From positions 23,226,286 through 23,290,285 of the forward strand of contig CM069603.1 of NCBI GenBank assembly GCA_035771175.1: a DNA stretch of 64,000 bases, given 5' to 3'. Both the position numbers and the translations under genes were made by a program. This document shows positions 23,635-36,000 of this stretch, in pieces (position 1 is the first letter of the stretch; every line of letters begins with the position of its first letter). This stretch comes from Paratinospora sagittata (lineage: Eukaryota; Streptophyta; Magnoliopsida; Ranunculales; Menispermaceae). The notes beneath the pieces were generated by a model. That model was not told the origin of the DNA and ran no database searches. It saw only the letters and a program-made list of their open reading frames with translations.

Positions 23635-23695
23635 GTTCATATTTGAAATTCAATTTCAAATGAACAACAGCTTCATCTCTACAAGTCTATATATA
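23635..23695 (+). promoter_or_regulatory. Promoter of LTR C: hairpin plus TATA box
   Basis: TATATATA at 23688-23695 lies in GTCTATATATACC. About 25 bp upstream, 23635-23665 forms an inverted repeat (GTTCATATTTGAAA against TTTCAAATGAAC). Both are also present in the 3' LTR (TATA at 48594-48601, hairpin partly expanded). They are missing from C-left. Confidence 0.6.
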
Positions 23696-24227
23696 CCAAC
23701 ACTTAACAATCTGTTAAGACTATAGACAATTTTCTGAACTAAAATACTTTTGAAAGTTAGTCGAATTTTCATCTAATTCAAAAAGCTTAAGTTGTCAAAC
23801 CTCGCCCGGACGCGCCTAAACCGGCGGTACACTCACGGACGGGGCGCGCATTTGGAATTGTGACAATGGTAGCAGAGTACGCAGCGAAAATACAATATAG
23901 TACAAGTCTGATTTCATTAATTTCAGAATATTTTTATACATGAAATGGTTAAGGAAACATTCTCCCAAAAATCCCCAACGAATAATACAAAGGGTACAAA
24001 ATGTGGGCCCAGAAACATACACCTAGTCCACCCTAATCTCCTGTGAAAAATTTGATAACAATGGGGTGAGCTACACGCTCAGTGGGTAAAATAGTTCGTG
24101 AATATAATAGTTAATAAAGCAAACTTCATAATCAAATATCTTAAATATACATCTGAGCATCATAAACAATCAATATGTATGTATGCATGACACCGTCTCG
24201 TAATGGTTTGATGATTGTACATCGCCT

Positions 24228-24363
24228 GAGTTCACGTACAGATGTCTTTCCCTAGGAATAATCGGGTTCTCATCGTACGTTCCTCCTCGGGATCGATGCT
24301 CTGAATTCACATACAGATGTCCTTCCCTAGAATTAGCCAAGTTCTCATTGTACATCCCTCTCC
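24228..24363. repeat. Two direct repeats of about 75 bp inside G
   Basis: Both units carry GA(G/A)TTCAC(G/A)TACAGATGTC, CTTCCCTAG and GTTCTCAT(C/T)GTAC at matching distances. Confidence 0.7.
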
Positions 24364-25088
24364 AAAGAAATATAATGAATAGCGAGCATCGCTCCTAACT
24401 ATTTTATGAATCATAAACCACATACGTCCATAGGTGGTGATATGTATGATGCCAATGCATGAATTGGTCTGTATAAACCGGTCCGGTCTTTTCTTAACAT
24501 TTACACAGGATTTAGCAACGTTTAGTGATCCTTATCAGGGTCGGTATCACTACGTGCAAGGTTAGGACATTCAGTATTACTGTATAAGCTGATAGCTTTC
24601 AAATAAGACCAGCCAAATCAGTCTCCAATTGAGAGGTGACACAAGGTCCATTTAAAAACCAATCGTCTAGAGCAGCACGCTACCTCCAGTTCACAATTTA
24701 AAGTTACTGAGGACAAGACTGAGTCGGGTTGAGACAGATTGACTACTAATCCTGCATAGCAACCGTATAATACATGAACTCTACTTATACAGGCATAAGT
24801 GCGACAGTATAAACATTATTAGATATAATGCAGTGTAAATGAATGGTAGACATAATAATAACTCCTTTCAGAACTATGTTTCGTTCCCCACCTTCAGATA
24901 AGAATTCCTTTTAGAACTAGTGCTTTCCCCCGGACAAAACCCCGTTGCGCCACACAGAGAGTCTCGAAAGAGAGTCTCAAAAGACTAAAAACTCAAGATG
25001 AGTGAAAATGAGAAGAAAAATTACAATTTGGAGTGAATTTGGTGTGAGAAATGAGGAGGGGGAGCTTTCTTTATATAAAGGATTTGGC

Positions 25089-25104
25089 GCCCGAACGTTC
25101 GGGC
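25089..25104. promoter_or_regulatory. 16-bp perfect CpG palindrome next to the G TATA box
   Basis: GCCCGAACGTTCGGGC is its own reverse complement. On the minus strand it lies just upstream of TTTATATAAAG. A dimeric-protein site is a guess. Confidence 0.5.
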
Positions 25105-26123
25105 AGGTACCCAAAAATTTTTTTTTGTGCAATCCTAGGGTATTACATAAGTTATTCTGGTTTCAAAGCGCTTTCTTTGAATCTTTGCTTATTCAAAGGA
25201 TTTTCACACTGAGCTAAATTTTTATCTTTTTCTGAAAATCTATTTGAAAGCTTGAACTGTTTTCACCCAAATTTTCAGCATTATTTTAACTTATATCATT
25301 CTTGCTGAAAGAAAAATTTGAGAGATAGTTCGTAGGATACAATTATATTCAATTTCATATCTTGTATATTGTACCAAGGTTGTAACAGTAGTTATATAAA
25401 CTACTGAGTTGATATCTTGTATTCAACAAGTTTCGGTATTCTCACACCCATAATGTGACGCCCCGAAAATTATTTCATCTAGCCCATAACTCAATTGCAC
25501 TTTGCCCAAACTCTATGCGTTGCCTTGATATGTTTGGTGTTTGTTTGATGGTTGTTTAATGTTTCTATAGTTGATGCTTGATAATGTATATAAATATGTG
25601 TATCATAAATTGTATATGGGTCATGTTAAATTAAATTAAAATGCATATGTTATTATTTATGCATGGGTCCATTAAACCATGAATTGATATGAGTTAGGAT
25701 TGATTGAATAAAAGGATAAATGAGAATGAAAATCTGGTGTATTAAATGGATTGGACATTTAAAATACATGGAAGCATGAAATTGGTTAAAGTACATGTGG
25801 TTGGTATGGGTAGTATGGGACCAACACATGTGAAGGTTGGTGCATGAAAGTGGACAAGTGTCCCATGCCCTCAAGGAAGTGTTAGAATGAGTGGAGGGAA
25901 TCAAGGAGGGAATCAAGGAAGTGCTAGAAAGAGGTGAGTGGAAAGAAAGGAAAGAAGAAGAGAAAGAAAAGAATAGAAAGGGAAGAAGAAGAGAAAGAAG
26001 GAGAGAGTTGCAGGAGGAAGATTCCTGCGACATTTTCATCAAAGTAGTGGATCCTTGGAATATATGGTCAGATTGAGCTCAAAATTTGTCAGCAAGTTCG
26101 TAGCTTATGGTTATTCATTCTGT

Positions 26124-26500
26124 CGGTGGAGATCTTGATCAGAGGTTTCGTCTAAGAGATCTAACCTCTCAAACAAAGCTGGTCGGAAAGTTTGGATTTC
26201 TCGCGCCATTTTGCTCAAACTTCTAGATCTCCTTAATCTAACGTTGGATGGATATAAAATTTGGGTATGTCGTGTAAAACTTATAGTTATACATTTTGAA
26301 CGGTGAAGATCTTTGCTTAGGGTTTTTTCTGAGAGATTTAACTTTTGAAACAAAGCTAGTCGGAGATTCTGGATTTCTCGTGGTGTTTCGCTCAAACTTG
26401 TAGATCTCCTAAATCTACCGTTGGATGGATATCAAATTTGGGTATGTAGTTTCTAACTGATATTTCTGTATTCTGAACGGTTGAGATGTGTATTCGTTTA
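26124..26500 (+). repeat. 175-bp tandem repeats in the B LTR
   Basis: The block CGGTG(G/A)AGATCTT, then AGAGAT(C/T)TAAC, then CTGGATTTCTCG, then TAGATCTCCT(T/A)AATCTA, then GTTGGATGGATAT recurs at about 26124 and 26299, with a partial third start at 26477. Family A LTRs carry related words (ACGGTGAAGATCTTGATC, CCGTTGGATTGAG), suggesting common descent of this region. Confidence 0.7.
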
Positions 26501-27547
26501 GTATTTTGTGTGATATAGTCATCTGAGTTTGAGTATTTGCAGCAGGAAAGGAGAAATTGTCTGATTAGAGACTTGTTCATCAAATATACTTATCTTTTCG
26601 GTCCACCGTTGGATTGGGCTGATATTTGGACAGAAGGTTTGTATCTTCACATACTTCAATCTGTACGGTTGATTTTGTGATTACGTATTTCTGTTGGTAT
26701 ATTGATACATCTGAACAGAATAGTAAATGAAGAATTGGTAGGGTTGCTTGTATTAGACCTAAATTTAGAATATGAACTTAGACCTTTCCAAAGAGCTTGC
26801 ATGTCAACTATGTTGACCTAGTTGCCATTGTTGATGAACCCATGATGCAAAATCATTGATACACATGGCTGAACATGGTGACCTAGTGTAAATCGACAAT
26901 ATGGCCTAAGTATGGACTTTTGATGCTTTTGGCCTAGAATCATTGAATTGATGCAACTTATGTTTAATTAAGCATGATTAGAGTTGATTATGCTACTGAT
27001 TTGGTGGTTGTGACCATATCATGGGTTAGGCCTACTTGTGATCAAGTGACCAAATTTGGGCATGTTTATGCCTTAGGAATTGAAAATCAGTATTTGTGAT
27101 TAATAGAATGGTTTATGTATGAGAACTATGCATTAGAGGCCTAAGTCATGTGATTTGAGTTGAATGATGGGATTAGATGAGATTTAGGCCTATTGTTTAT
27201 ATGTGGGCTGATTTAGGGTTGATGTGTAATGTCTATGTGATTGAGCATAGAAATTGATGTATGGTAGGATATTGATGTATGTTTCAGGATCTTGATTGGG
27301 TTGATTCGGTTTGGTGGTCGTGTGTGGTTAAATACTCTCGCGAGGCTTGGTTGTGAGTAGACTTCATTTATGATTATATCTTTTATGTCATCATATCACT
27401 TATATATATTGTATGTTGAAAGCATGAATGTGTTCTAATGTTTTAAATGATGCATTGATTTGAGAAAACCTTATGACTTTGGTTGGGCCCATCTATCTGG
27501 CTAATAGGGGGACTTAACCTTGTCATAGGAGGGTTTTAGGAAAGGAA

Positions 27548-27651
27548 ATGATTGGGGTCAACGGCACGGTGAAATAGACGTGTACTAGTAACCCAAATAA
27601 ACATGATTGGGGTCAACGGTACGGTGAAATAGACGTGCACTAGTAACCCAA
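27548..27651 (+). repeat. 55-bp tandem duplication in the B LTR
   Basis: Two adjacent units carry ATGATTGGGGTCAACGG, CGGTGAAATAGACGTG and ACTAGTAACCCAA. Present also at 35612-35715, 60713-60821 and, inverted, 34266-34375. Confidence 0.9.
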
Positions 27652-28371
27652 TGCATGTGGAATGTGGATCCAAGTTGATAAGCTTTTACTTGCATCGAAT
27701 TTATTATAAATGCTTGATATCTATATGTTATGAGCTTTTAATCATGCTACACATTGACATGCATACATGATATTTATTGATGAGTATTGATAGCATATTT
27801 GAATTCTATTCACTGGGCACCGTTGGCTCACCCTCATTTTCCTCTTTCAGGTCCTTCTGTCCCGAAAAAGGGCAAAGGAGTAGTTATATCTTAAGGGCCT
27901 TGCCTGCGAGAGAATCCAAAGCCTAGATGTGAGTTGTGAGGCATTTTGATTGAACTGTGTTTTAAATTATGAAGTATTATATTTTGGATTATGTAATTAT
28001 AACACTTACCACATTGTAGTATGGGTGAGTTGTGACTTGTTAGATAAACCATGTGGGCATATGACGGTTTTTATTTGTACCCACAATTTTGGACTTTATG
28101 TGTATGTCAATTTTAATGGACTGTAGGGATTATGATTTTATTTATGGTTCATTTTTATGGATTATCTTTGTCTTTGATGATTAATACAGTGGGTAGTTTT
28201 GTTTAGTACCTTTTGATATTATGTCGTTGTTTGAAATAAGGCTCGTAGGGTCTCAACCACCTCATGAGAGTTGAGGAGTGGTCGGAGATGCCTACGCCGG
28301 GCGTCTCGCCCCGGCATTCCGCATGCCATTCCCTGCGGGGTTGGTTGTCCGCGGCGCGGGGTCGCCACAGT

Positions 28372-28383
28372 TGGTATCAGAGA
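28372..28383 (+). other. Initiator Met-tRNA primer-binding site of B
   Basis: TGGTATCAGAGA begins two bases after the LTR end, matching 11 of 12 bases of the standard site TGGTATCAGAGC. Confidence 0.9.
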
Positions 28384-28523
28384 CTGATTTTACTAGGTTT
28401 GGTCTATGTATTGGACTTAGATGACTTTGACCTAGGAATTGGTGAGAGATTTAGGTGATTAAAAAGCTTAAAGGAACTAACTTAAAAGCCTTACTATCAT
28501 ATTTTCTGCGTGTATTATATGAT

Positions 28524-29585
28524 ATGGGTAGTTATGAGGCGGGCACTAGTGGGGCCAAGGCTACTGGAGCTGCAGGGGCAGCAGGACTTCAAATGGCTGT
28601 ACCTCAGCCTATGCCTACACCTGCTCCTATAGTTGTGGAGAACCCCACTGATCGGCGGATCAAACTGCTAGAGAAGTTCATAAAGCTAAAGCCTAAGGAA
28701 TTCACTGGTGGGGTTGACTTGAAGAAGGTCGAAGATTGGCTGAAGAATGTCCAGAAGATCAGTCGCTCCTTAGAGCTTGATGAGGAGTCCCAGGTCCTAT
28801 GCGCTGCTCACACACTGGAGAGTGATGCAGAGGACTGGTGGCTTTCAGTGTTGGATACAAAGGGGGCAGTGAAGAGTTGGGACACCTTCAAACGGTTGTT
28901 CTTACAGGCTTACGTTCCAGAGACTGAGAGACAGGCTAAGCAACTCGAGTTTTTGAATCTCGCACAGGGCACCATGTCAGTCGGGGTGTACGAGATCAGA
29001 TTTAGGCAGTTCGCAGTTTATGCTCCTGGGTTAGTTCAGACGCCGAGTGACAAGATTATGAGGTTTTCTTTAAACCTAAGGCCTGCGATCCGACAGGCCT
29101 TGTCTGTGGCGAAGATGACTGATTTTACCACAGTGGTCCAGAGGGCCAAACAGTATGAGTTGGCTGAGCGGGTTGATGGTATGTCTACACGAGCAGCTCC
29201 AGGTGAACCGACTTCACAAGCAGAGTCTGGGGGACAGTTCCAAACTCCGTGGAAGAAAGGAAGATGGGAAAGGAAGAGAAAGTTTTATGGAAGAGCACAG
29301 TCTGATGGTGCTCAGAGTAAGGCATCCCAGGTTCAGATTGGTATGATGGCCTCACCAGTGGTTTCCTCTCCTGTCCCTATTCCTACTCAGGCACCGAGTG
29401 CACCAAGACCCCCATTCCCACAGAATGCTAGCCGAGGCAGAGGTAGAGGCCGAGGAAGCTATGTGACGACATCTCAGAATGGATCATCTGCGCCCAGGGC
29501 TCCGTTCTTATGTTATCAATGTGGGCAGGCTAGGCATAGGAAGTTAGAGTGTCCAAATTTTCAGAGAGCTCAGGGATTTGTGTAG
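28524..29585 (+). CDS. gag: Chromovirus gag (element B), intact to an in-frame stop
   Basis: The 353-residue frame starts at ATG 28524 (MGSYEAGTSG). The upstream open stretch from 28455 lacks family similarity, so this start was preferred. An Ala/Pro-rich head is followed by the Retrotrans_gag core (KFIKLKPKEFTGG, VEDWLKNVQKI, AEDWWLSV, FKRLFLQAYVPE, RQAKQLEFLNLAQGTMSV, YAPGLV). A basic, Arg-Gly-rich tail holds a zinc knuckle CYQCGQARHRKLEC from 29511. It would coat and package the RNA in the cytoplasm. The stop TAG at 29583-29585 lies in frame with the protease that follows. In this lineage gag and pol are normally one frame, so it probably replaced a Gln codon. Confidence 0.85.
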   Translation: MGSYEAGTSGAKATGAAGAAGLQMAVPQPMPTPAPIVVENPTDRRIKLLEKFIKLKPKEFTGGVDLKKVEDWLKNVQKISRSLELDEESQVLCAAHTLESDAEDWWLSVLDTKGAVKSWDTFKRLFLQAYVPETERQAKQLEFLNLAQGTMSVGVYEIRFRQFAVYAPGLVQTPSDKIMRFSLNLRPAIRQALSVAKMTDFTTVVQRAKQYELAERVDGMSTRAAPGEPTSQAESGGQFQTPWKKGRWERKRKFYGRAQSDGAQSKASQVQIGMMASPVVSSPVPIPTQAPSAPRPPFPQNASRGRGRGRGSYVTTSQNGSSAPRAPFLCYQCGQARHRKLECPNFQRAQGFV

Positions 29586-31068
29586 CAGTCCAGTGCCAGA
29601 GAGACAGCGAAGGCAGCTACTGAGCCAGACCCGACAGCATCTAGGACTTTGGTGGAAGGTACTCTTATTATTTGTGGTACTTCTATGCATGTATTATTTG
29701 ATGCTGGGTCTACATTATCATTCATATCTGGACGTATGGTAGATAGTTTGCATTTGACTCCCATTAGGGCTAGTACATGGTTAGTGGTGAGTACTGTAGC
29801 TGGGGAGAGGATCTACCCGAACATGATTTGTAGCCAGTGTGTGGTTCAGATTGGTGATGTTGAGATGCCTATTGACTTTCGAGTCCTAGAGTTTTTAGAG
29901 TTTGATGCACTTTTAGGGATGGATTGGCTCGCGGCTTATCATGCAGTTGTCGACTGTTTCGCGAAGAAAATCATTTTTCAGATCCCCGGACACCCAGTGT
30001 TAACACTACAGGGTAGAGCTTCAGACCAGACAGTCACAAGGGGTAGATTTGTGACTGATGGAGATAGGGAGATTTTGGCTGGGTTAGTGCCTGATGAGGA
30101 AGAGACTAGTGAGGTGATACTTGAGGATATTGCCATTGTTAGGGACTTTCCAGATGTGTTCCCTACGGATCTTCCAGGATTACCACCGAAGCGAGAGATC
30201 AATTTCGTTGTTGAACTAGTCCCTGGCACGAAGCCTATCTCCATGGCACCATATAGAATGGCGCCAGCCGAGTTGAGAGAGTTGCAGAAACAGCTCGAGG
30301 AGTTATTGGCTAAGGGCTTTATTTGCCCGAGCGTGTCACCCTGGGCAGCTCCAGTTCTTTTTGTGAAAAAGAAAGATGGGAGCTTGCGGTTGTGCATCGA
30401 CTATCGCCAATTGAACAGGGTGACCATCAAGAACAAATATCCTCTCCCAAGGATTGATGACTTGTTTGATCAGTTGAGGGGAGCGAGGTATTTTTCGAAG
30501 ATTGATTTGCGCTCCGGGTATCATCAGCTGAGGATCAGGGAGAAGGATGTGCCTAAGACAGCATTCAGAACCCGCTATGGACATTATGAGTTCCTTGTGA
30601 TGCCATTTGGTGTGACTAATGCACCGGCGATGTTCATGGACCTGGTGCAGAGGGTCTTTAGGCAGTATCTGGATAAGTTTGTCATCGTCTTCATTGATGA
30701 CATATTGGTGTATTCCAAGACTCAGGCTGAGCATGAAGAACACCTTAGAGTGACCTTGCAAACTCTGAGAGAGCATAGGCTATATGCAAAGCTGAGCAAG
30801 TGCGAGTTTTGGATCACCGAAGTGAAGTTCTTAGGTCATGTGGTGAGTTCTGAGGGGATTTCAGTTGATCCGTCTAAGGTTGAAGCCATTATCAGTTGGC
30901 CTAGGCCTACCACAGTGACCGAGATCAGAAGCTTTCTTGGGTTAGCTGGTTACTATAGGAGATTCGTTCAGGGATTCTCTAAGATAGCTACGCCTATGAC
31001 TAGGCTCACCCAGAAAGATGTGTCCTTTGTATGGACCGAGGAGTGTGACCTTTTTAGAGCTGAAGAAA
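29586..31068 (+). pseudogene. pol: Chromovirus protease and reverse transcriptase (element B)
   Basis: The frame continues directly from gag beyond its stop. Protease has [11 protein letters not shown] (Asp codon 29700), then [14 protein letters not shown] has the linker [70 protein letters not shown] and catalytic FIDD at 30690-30701, then [11 protein letters not shown] and [12 protein letters not shown] small deletion near 31045 shifts the frame at the entry to RNase H (WTEECD then FLELKKRL), ending this frame at 31109. The domains themselves look complete. Confidence 0.9.
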
Positions 31069-33038
31069 AGATTGACATCTACGCCAGTGTTGATTTTGCC
31101 AGAGCCTGATCAGGAGTTGGTTATCTATATTGATGCCTCTCGTATCGGCTTGGGTTGCGTGTTGATGCAGAAGGATAGGGTCATTGCTTATGCATCGAGG
31201 CAGTTGAAGGTGCATGAAAAGAACTACCCTGTTCATGACTTAGAATTGGCCGCAGTGGTTTTTGCTTTGAAGATTTGGAGGCATTATCTCTATGGTGAGA
31301 GATTCACTTTGTATTCTGACCATAAGAGCCTCAAGTACTTGTTCTCTCAGAAGGAATTGAACATGAGGTAGAGAAGGTGGTTAGAGCTCCTCAAAGACTA
31401 TGATTTTACATTGGAATACCACCCAGGTAAAGCCAATGTAGTGGCTGATGCGTTGAGCAGGAAGCAGGTAGAGACAGTTATGGTAGCACGCCAGATGTCT
31501 CATGAGTGAAGACTACTTGAGGCGGCTACGGTTATGAGTATATGTGCTACCCCTTCAGATCAGATTATGATATGTGCTCAAATGAGAGCTCAGCCTACAC
31601 AAGTCCAGGAGGTAATTGACCAACAGAGACTTCACGTTGATCATGGGATGTACAAGTCTTGGGCTGAGAGCAGTGATTTTACTGATTGGCACTTGTCATC
31701 TGATGGTGCCTTGAGATTTAGGGGACGTTTATGGGTTCCCGCAGATCCACGACTCAGACAGAGTGTTCTCCAAGAGGCTCACAAATCTTATTATGCTATT
31801 CATCCTGGCGGAACCAAGATGTATCATGATATGAAAAGAATGTATTGGTGGCCCGACATGAAGAGAGAGATAGCGCAGTTCATTCAGAGGTGTGAGATCT
31901 GTCAAAGAGTCAAAGCTGAGCATCAGAGGCCTGGAGGGCAGATGCAACCGCTTGCCATTCCTGAGTGGAAATGAGAGCACGTCACTATGGACTTTGTTGT
32001 GGGATTACCCAACACCCCGAGGAGACATAATGTTGTTTGGGTTATTATTGATCGCTTGACCAAGTCCGCTCACTTTCTACCGGTGAACACTGGGGATTCT
32101 ATGGACAAGCTGAGCAGACTCTATATGCGGGAGATAGTCAGATTACATGGAGTGCCAGTTTCGATTGTGTCAGATAGGGATCCGAGGTTTACATCGGTAT
32201 TCTGGCAGGGGTTGCAGAGGCAGCTCGGCACTAGACTAGATCTCAGTACCGCTTTTCACCCCAGACGGATGGCCAGTCTGAGAGGTTGATATTGATTTTA
32301 GAGGATATGCTTCGAGCTTGTGTCCTTGAGTCCAGTGGTAACTGGGAGGAGTACATACATCTGTGTGAGTTCGCGTACAACAACAGCTATCAGTCCAGTA
32401 TTGGCATGGCTCTCTTTGAGGCATTGTATGGTCGACCCTGTAGATCTCCGATCTGTTGGACAGAGGTAGGGGATGTTGCGGTGATGGGACCAGAGTTTGT
32501 ACAAGAACACACAGAGAAGATTAAGAGGATCAAGCATAATATGAAAGTAGCCCAAGACAGGCAGAAGAGTTACACTGATGCCAAGCGGAAGACCGTAGAG
32601 TTCGAGGTGGGTGATCAAGTTTTATTGAAGGTCTCACCTCAAAAGGGCCAAACTAGATTTGGGATAAAAGGCAAGCTCGCTCCGAGATTTATTGGGCCGT
32701 TTGAGGTTTTAGAACGAATTGGCCCCGTCGCTTACCGATTAGCCTTGCCACCTCAGATAGCAGCAGTCCACAATGTCTTTCATGTGTCAATGTTGAGAGT
32801 GTACAAGAGTGATTTTGATCACGTCTTGGACTGGAGGAACATTGAACTGAGGCAGGATGGGACTTATGATGAGGAACCTATTCAGATACTTGACCGGAAG
32901 GTCCAGAGGTTACGTAACCGCGAGATTCCGATGGTTAAGGTGAGATGGCAGTTCCATCGTGAGGAGCAGGTTACTTGGGAGCGTGAGGACTACATGATGG
33001 AGCACTTTGCCGAGTTCATGGGCTTAGGTATTTCTTAA
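31069..33038 (+). pseudogene. pol: RNase H, integrase and chromodomain-like tail (element B)
   Basis: RNase H shows [39 protein letters not shown] and [12 protein letters not shown]. Stops lie at 31369 (TAG), 31507 (TGA) and 31972 (TGA). Integrase has the zinc-finger region with CEICQRVK, then core Asp in MDFVVGLP (codon 31990) and SDRDPRF (codon 32173). A one-base loss near 32262 hits the [14 protein letters not shown] block. The frame resumes at 32286 with [16 protein letters not shown] and GRPCRSP. The C-terminus holds [22 protein letters not shown] and VFHVSMLR, ending in a Tekay-type chromodomain-like segment ([31 protein letters not shown]). Chromodomains of this kind are thought to steer integration to heterochromatin. 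Confidence 0.9.
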
Positions 33039-33068
33039 CCTTAAAACTTCGAGGACGAAGTTCATTCT

Positions 33069-33081
33069 AAGGTGGGTGTGA
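33069..33081 (+). other. Polypurine tract of B
   Basis: AAGGTGGGTGTGA lies directly before the 3' LTR start TGTGACGCC. Confidence 0.7.
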
Positions 33082-36000
33082 TGTGACGCCCCGAAAATTA
33101 TTTCATCTAGCCCATAACTCAATTGCACTTTGCCCAAACTCTATGCGTTGCCTTGATATGTTTGGTGTTTGTTTGATGGTTGTTTAATGTTTCTATAGTT
33201 GATGCTTGATAATGTATATAAATATGTGTATCATAAATTGTATATGGGTCATGTTAAATTAAATTAAAATGCATATGTTATTATTTATGCATGGGTCCAT
33301 TAAACCATGAATTGATATGAGTTAGGATTGATTGAATAAAAGGATAAATGAGAATGAAAATTTGGTGTATTAAATGGATTGGACATTTAAAATACATGGA
33401 AGCATGAAATTGGTTAAAGTACATGTGGTTGGTATGGGTAGTATGGGACCAACACATGTGAAGGTTGGTGCATGAAAGTGGACAAGTGTCCCATGCCCTC
33501 AAGGAAGTGTTAGAATAAGTGGAGGGAATCAAGGAGAGAATCAAGGAGGGAATCAAGGATGTGCTAGAAAGAGGTGAGTGGAGAGAAAGGAAAGAAGAAG
33601 CGAAAGAAAAGAAGATAAAGGAAAGAAGAAGAAAAAGAAGGAGAGAGTTGCAGGAGGAAGATTCCTGCGACATTTTCATCAAAGTAGTGGATCTTTGGAA
33701 TATATGGTCAGATTGAGCTCAAAATTTGTCAGCAAGTTCGTAGCTTATGGTTATTCATTCTGTCGGTGGAGATCTTGATCAGAGGTTTCGTCTAAGAGAT
33801 CTAACCTCTCAAACAAAGCTGGTCGGAAAGTCTGGATTTCTCGCGCCATTTTGCTCAAACTTCTAGATCTCCTTAATCTACCGTTGGATGGATATAAAAT
33901 TTGGGTATGTCATGTAAAACTTATATTTCTACATTCTGAACGGTGGAGATCTTGATTTAAGGTTTGTTCTGAGAGATCTAACTTCTGAAACAAAGCTGGT
34001 CCGAGATTCTGGATTTCTCATGGTGTTTCGCTCAAACTTGTAGATCTCTTAAATCTACCGTTGGATGGATATCAAATTTGGGTATGTAGTTTATAAGTGA
34101 TAGTTATGTATTCTGAACGGTTGAGATGTGTATTCGTTTAGTATTTTGTGTGATATAGTCATCTGAGTTTGTGTAGCATGATTAAAAGCTCATAACATAT
34201 AGATATCAAGCATTTATAATAAATTCGATGCAAGTAAAAACTTATCAACTTGGATCCACATTCCACATGCATTGGGTTACTAGTGCACGTCTATTTCACC
34301 GTACCGTTGACCCCAATCATGTTTATTTGGGTTACTAGTACACGTCTATTTCACCGCGCCGTTGACCCCAATCATTTCCTTTCCTAAAACCCTCCTATGA
34401 CAAGGTTAAGTCCCCCTATTAGCCAGATAGATGGGCCCAACCAAAGTCATAAGGTTTTCTCAAATCAATGCATCATTCAAAACATTAGAACACATTCATG
34501 CTTTCAACATACAATATATATAAGTGATATGATGACATAAAAGATATAATCATAAATGAAGTCTACTCACAACCAAGCCTCGCGAGAGTATTTAACCACA
34601 CACGACCACCAAACCGAATCAACCCAATCAAGATCCTGAAACATACATCAATATCCCACCATACATCAATTTCTATGCTCAATCACATAGACATTACACA
34701 TCAACCCTAAATCGGCCCACATATAAACAATAGGCCTAAATCCCATCTAATCCCATCATTCAACTCAAATCACATGACTTAGGCCTCTAATGCATAGTTC
34801 TCATACATAAACCATTCTATTAATCAAAAATACTGATTTTCAATTCCTTAGGCATAAACATGCCCAAATTTGGTCACTTGATCACAAGTAGGCCTAACCC
34901 ATGATATGGTCACAACCACCAAATCAGTAGCATAATCAACTCTAATCATGCTTAATTAAACATAAGTTGCATCAATTCAATGATTCTAGGCCAAAATCAT
35001 CAAAAGTCCATACTTAGGCCATATTGTCGATTTACACTAGGTCACCATGTTCAGCCATGTATATCAATGATTTTGCATCATGGGTTCATCAACAATGGCA
35101 ACTAGGTCAACATAGTTGACATGCAAGCTATTTGGAAAGGTCTAAGTTCATATTCTAAATTTAGGTCTAATACAAGCAACCCTACCAATTCTTCATTTAC
35201 TATTCTGTTCAGATGTATCAATATACCAACAGAAATACGTAATCACAAAATCAACCGTACAGATTGAAGTATGTGAAGATACAAACCTTTCCACGCCCCG
35301 GACCACCAACCCCGCAGGGAATGGCATGGTAGGATATTGATGTATGTTTCAGGATCTTGATTGGGTTGATTCGGTTTGGTGGTCGTGTGTGGTTAAATAC
35401 TCTCGCGAGGCTTGGTTGTGGGTAGACTTCATTTATGATTATATCTTTTATGTCATCATATCACTTATATATATTGTATGTTGAAAGCATGAATGTGTTC
35501 TAATGTTTTGAATGATGCATTGATTTGAGAAAACCTTATGACTTTGGTTGGGCCCATCTATCTGGCTAATAGGGGGACTTAACCTTGTCATAGGAGGGTT
35601 TTAGGAAAGAAAATGATTGGGGTCAACGGCGCGGTGAAATAGACGTGTACTAGTAACCCAAATAAACATGATTGGGGTCAACGGTACGGTGAAATAGACG
35701 TGCACTAGTAACCCAATGCATGTGGAATGTGGATCCAAGTTGATAAGCTTTTACTTGCATCGAATTTATTATAAATGCTTGATATCTATATGTTATGAGC
35801 TTTTAATCATGCTACACATTGACATGCATACAAGATATTTATTGATGAGTATTGATAGCATATTTGAATTCTATTCACTGGGCACCGTTGGCTCACCCTC
35901 ATTTTCCTCTTTCAGGTCCTTCTGTCCCGAAAAAGGGCAAAGGAGTAGTTATATCTTGCGGGCCTTGCCTGCGAGAGAATCCAAAGCCTCGATGTGAGTT

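Larger units (their letters stand above)
23793..25147 (-). mobile_element. Element G: solo LTR, chromovirus-like
   Basis: A 1355-bp insert runs from TGTCAAACC to GTATTACA with a perfect 5-bp target duplication TAAGT (23788-23792 and 25148-25152). Orientation is inferred as minus. On that strand a TATA box (near 25073-25079) is followed by a leader, a block resembling the GTGTAGCTCACCC region of the family A and B LTRs, and a CG-rich end. No internal domain is present, so it arose by LTR-LTR recombination. Confidence 0.85.
25454..28369 (+). repeat. 5' LTR of B
   Basis: 2916 bp, non-coding. A possible TATA box TATATAAAT lies near 25587. A purine-rich GAAAGAAGAAG leader is at 25915-26010. Tandem 175-bp and 55-bp repeats are listed separately. 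The last 100 bp are CG-rich (GCCGGGCGTCTCGCCCCGGC, 28297-28316, forms a hairpin). Short ORFs on the minus strand recur in other copies only because LTRs are repeated. Confidence 0.9.

Noticed and set aside
25653..26042. 129-133-residue frame conserved at 25653-26042 and 33281-33682 (minus strand)
   Set aside because: Both lie in the two LTRs of one element and are alike because LTRs are copies. The equivalent in B2 is broken.
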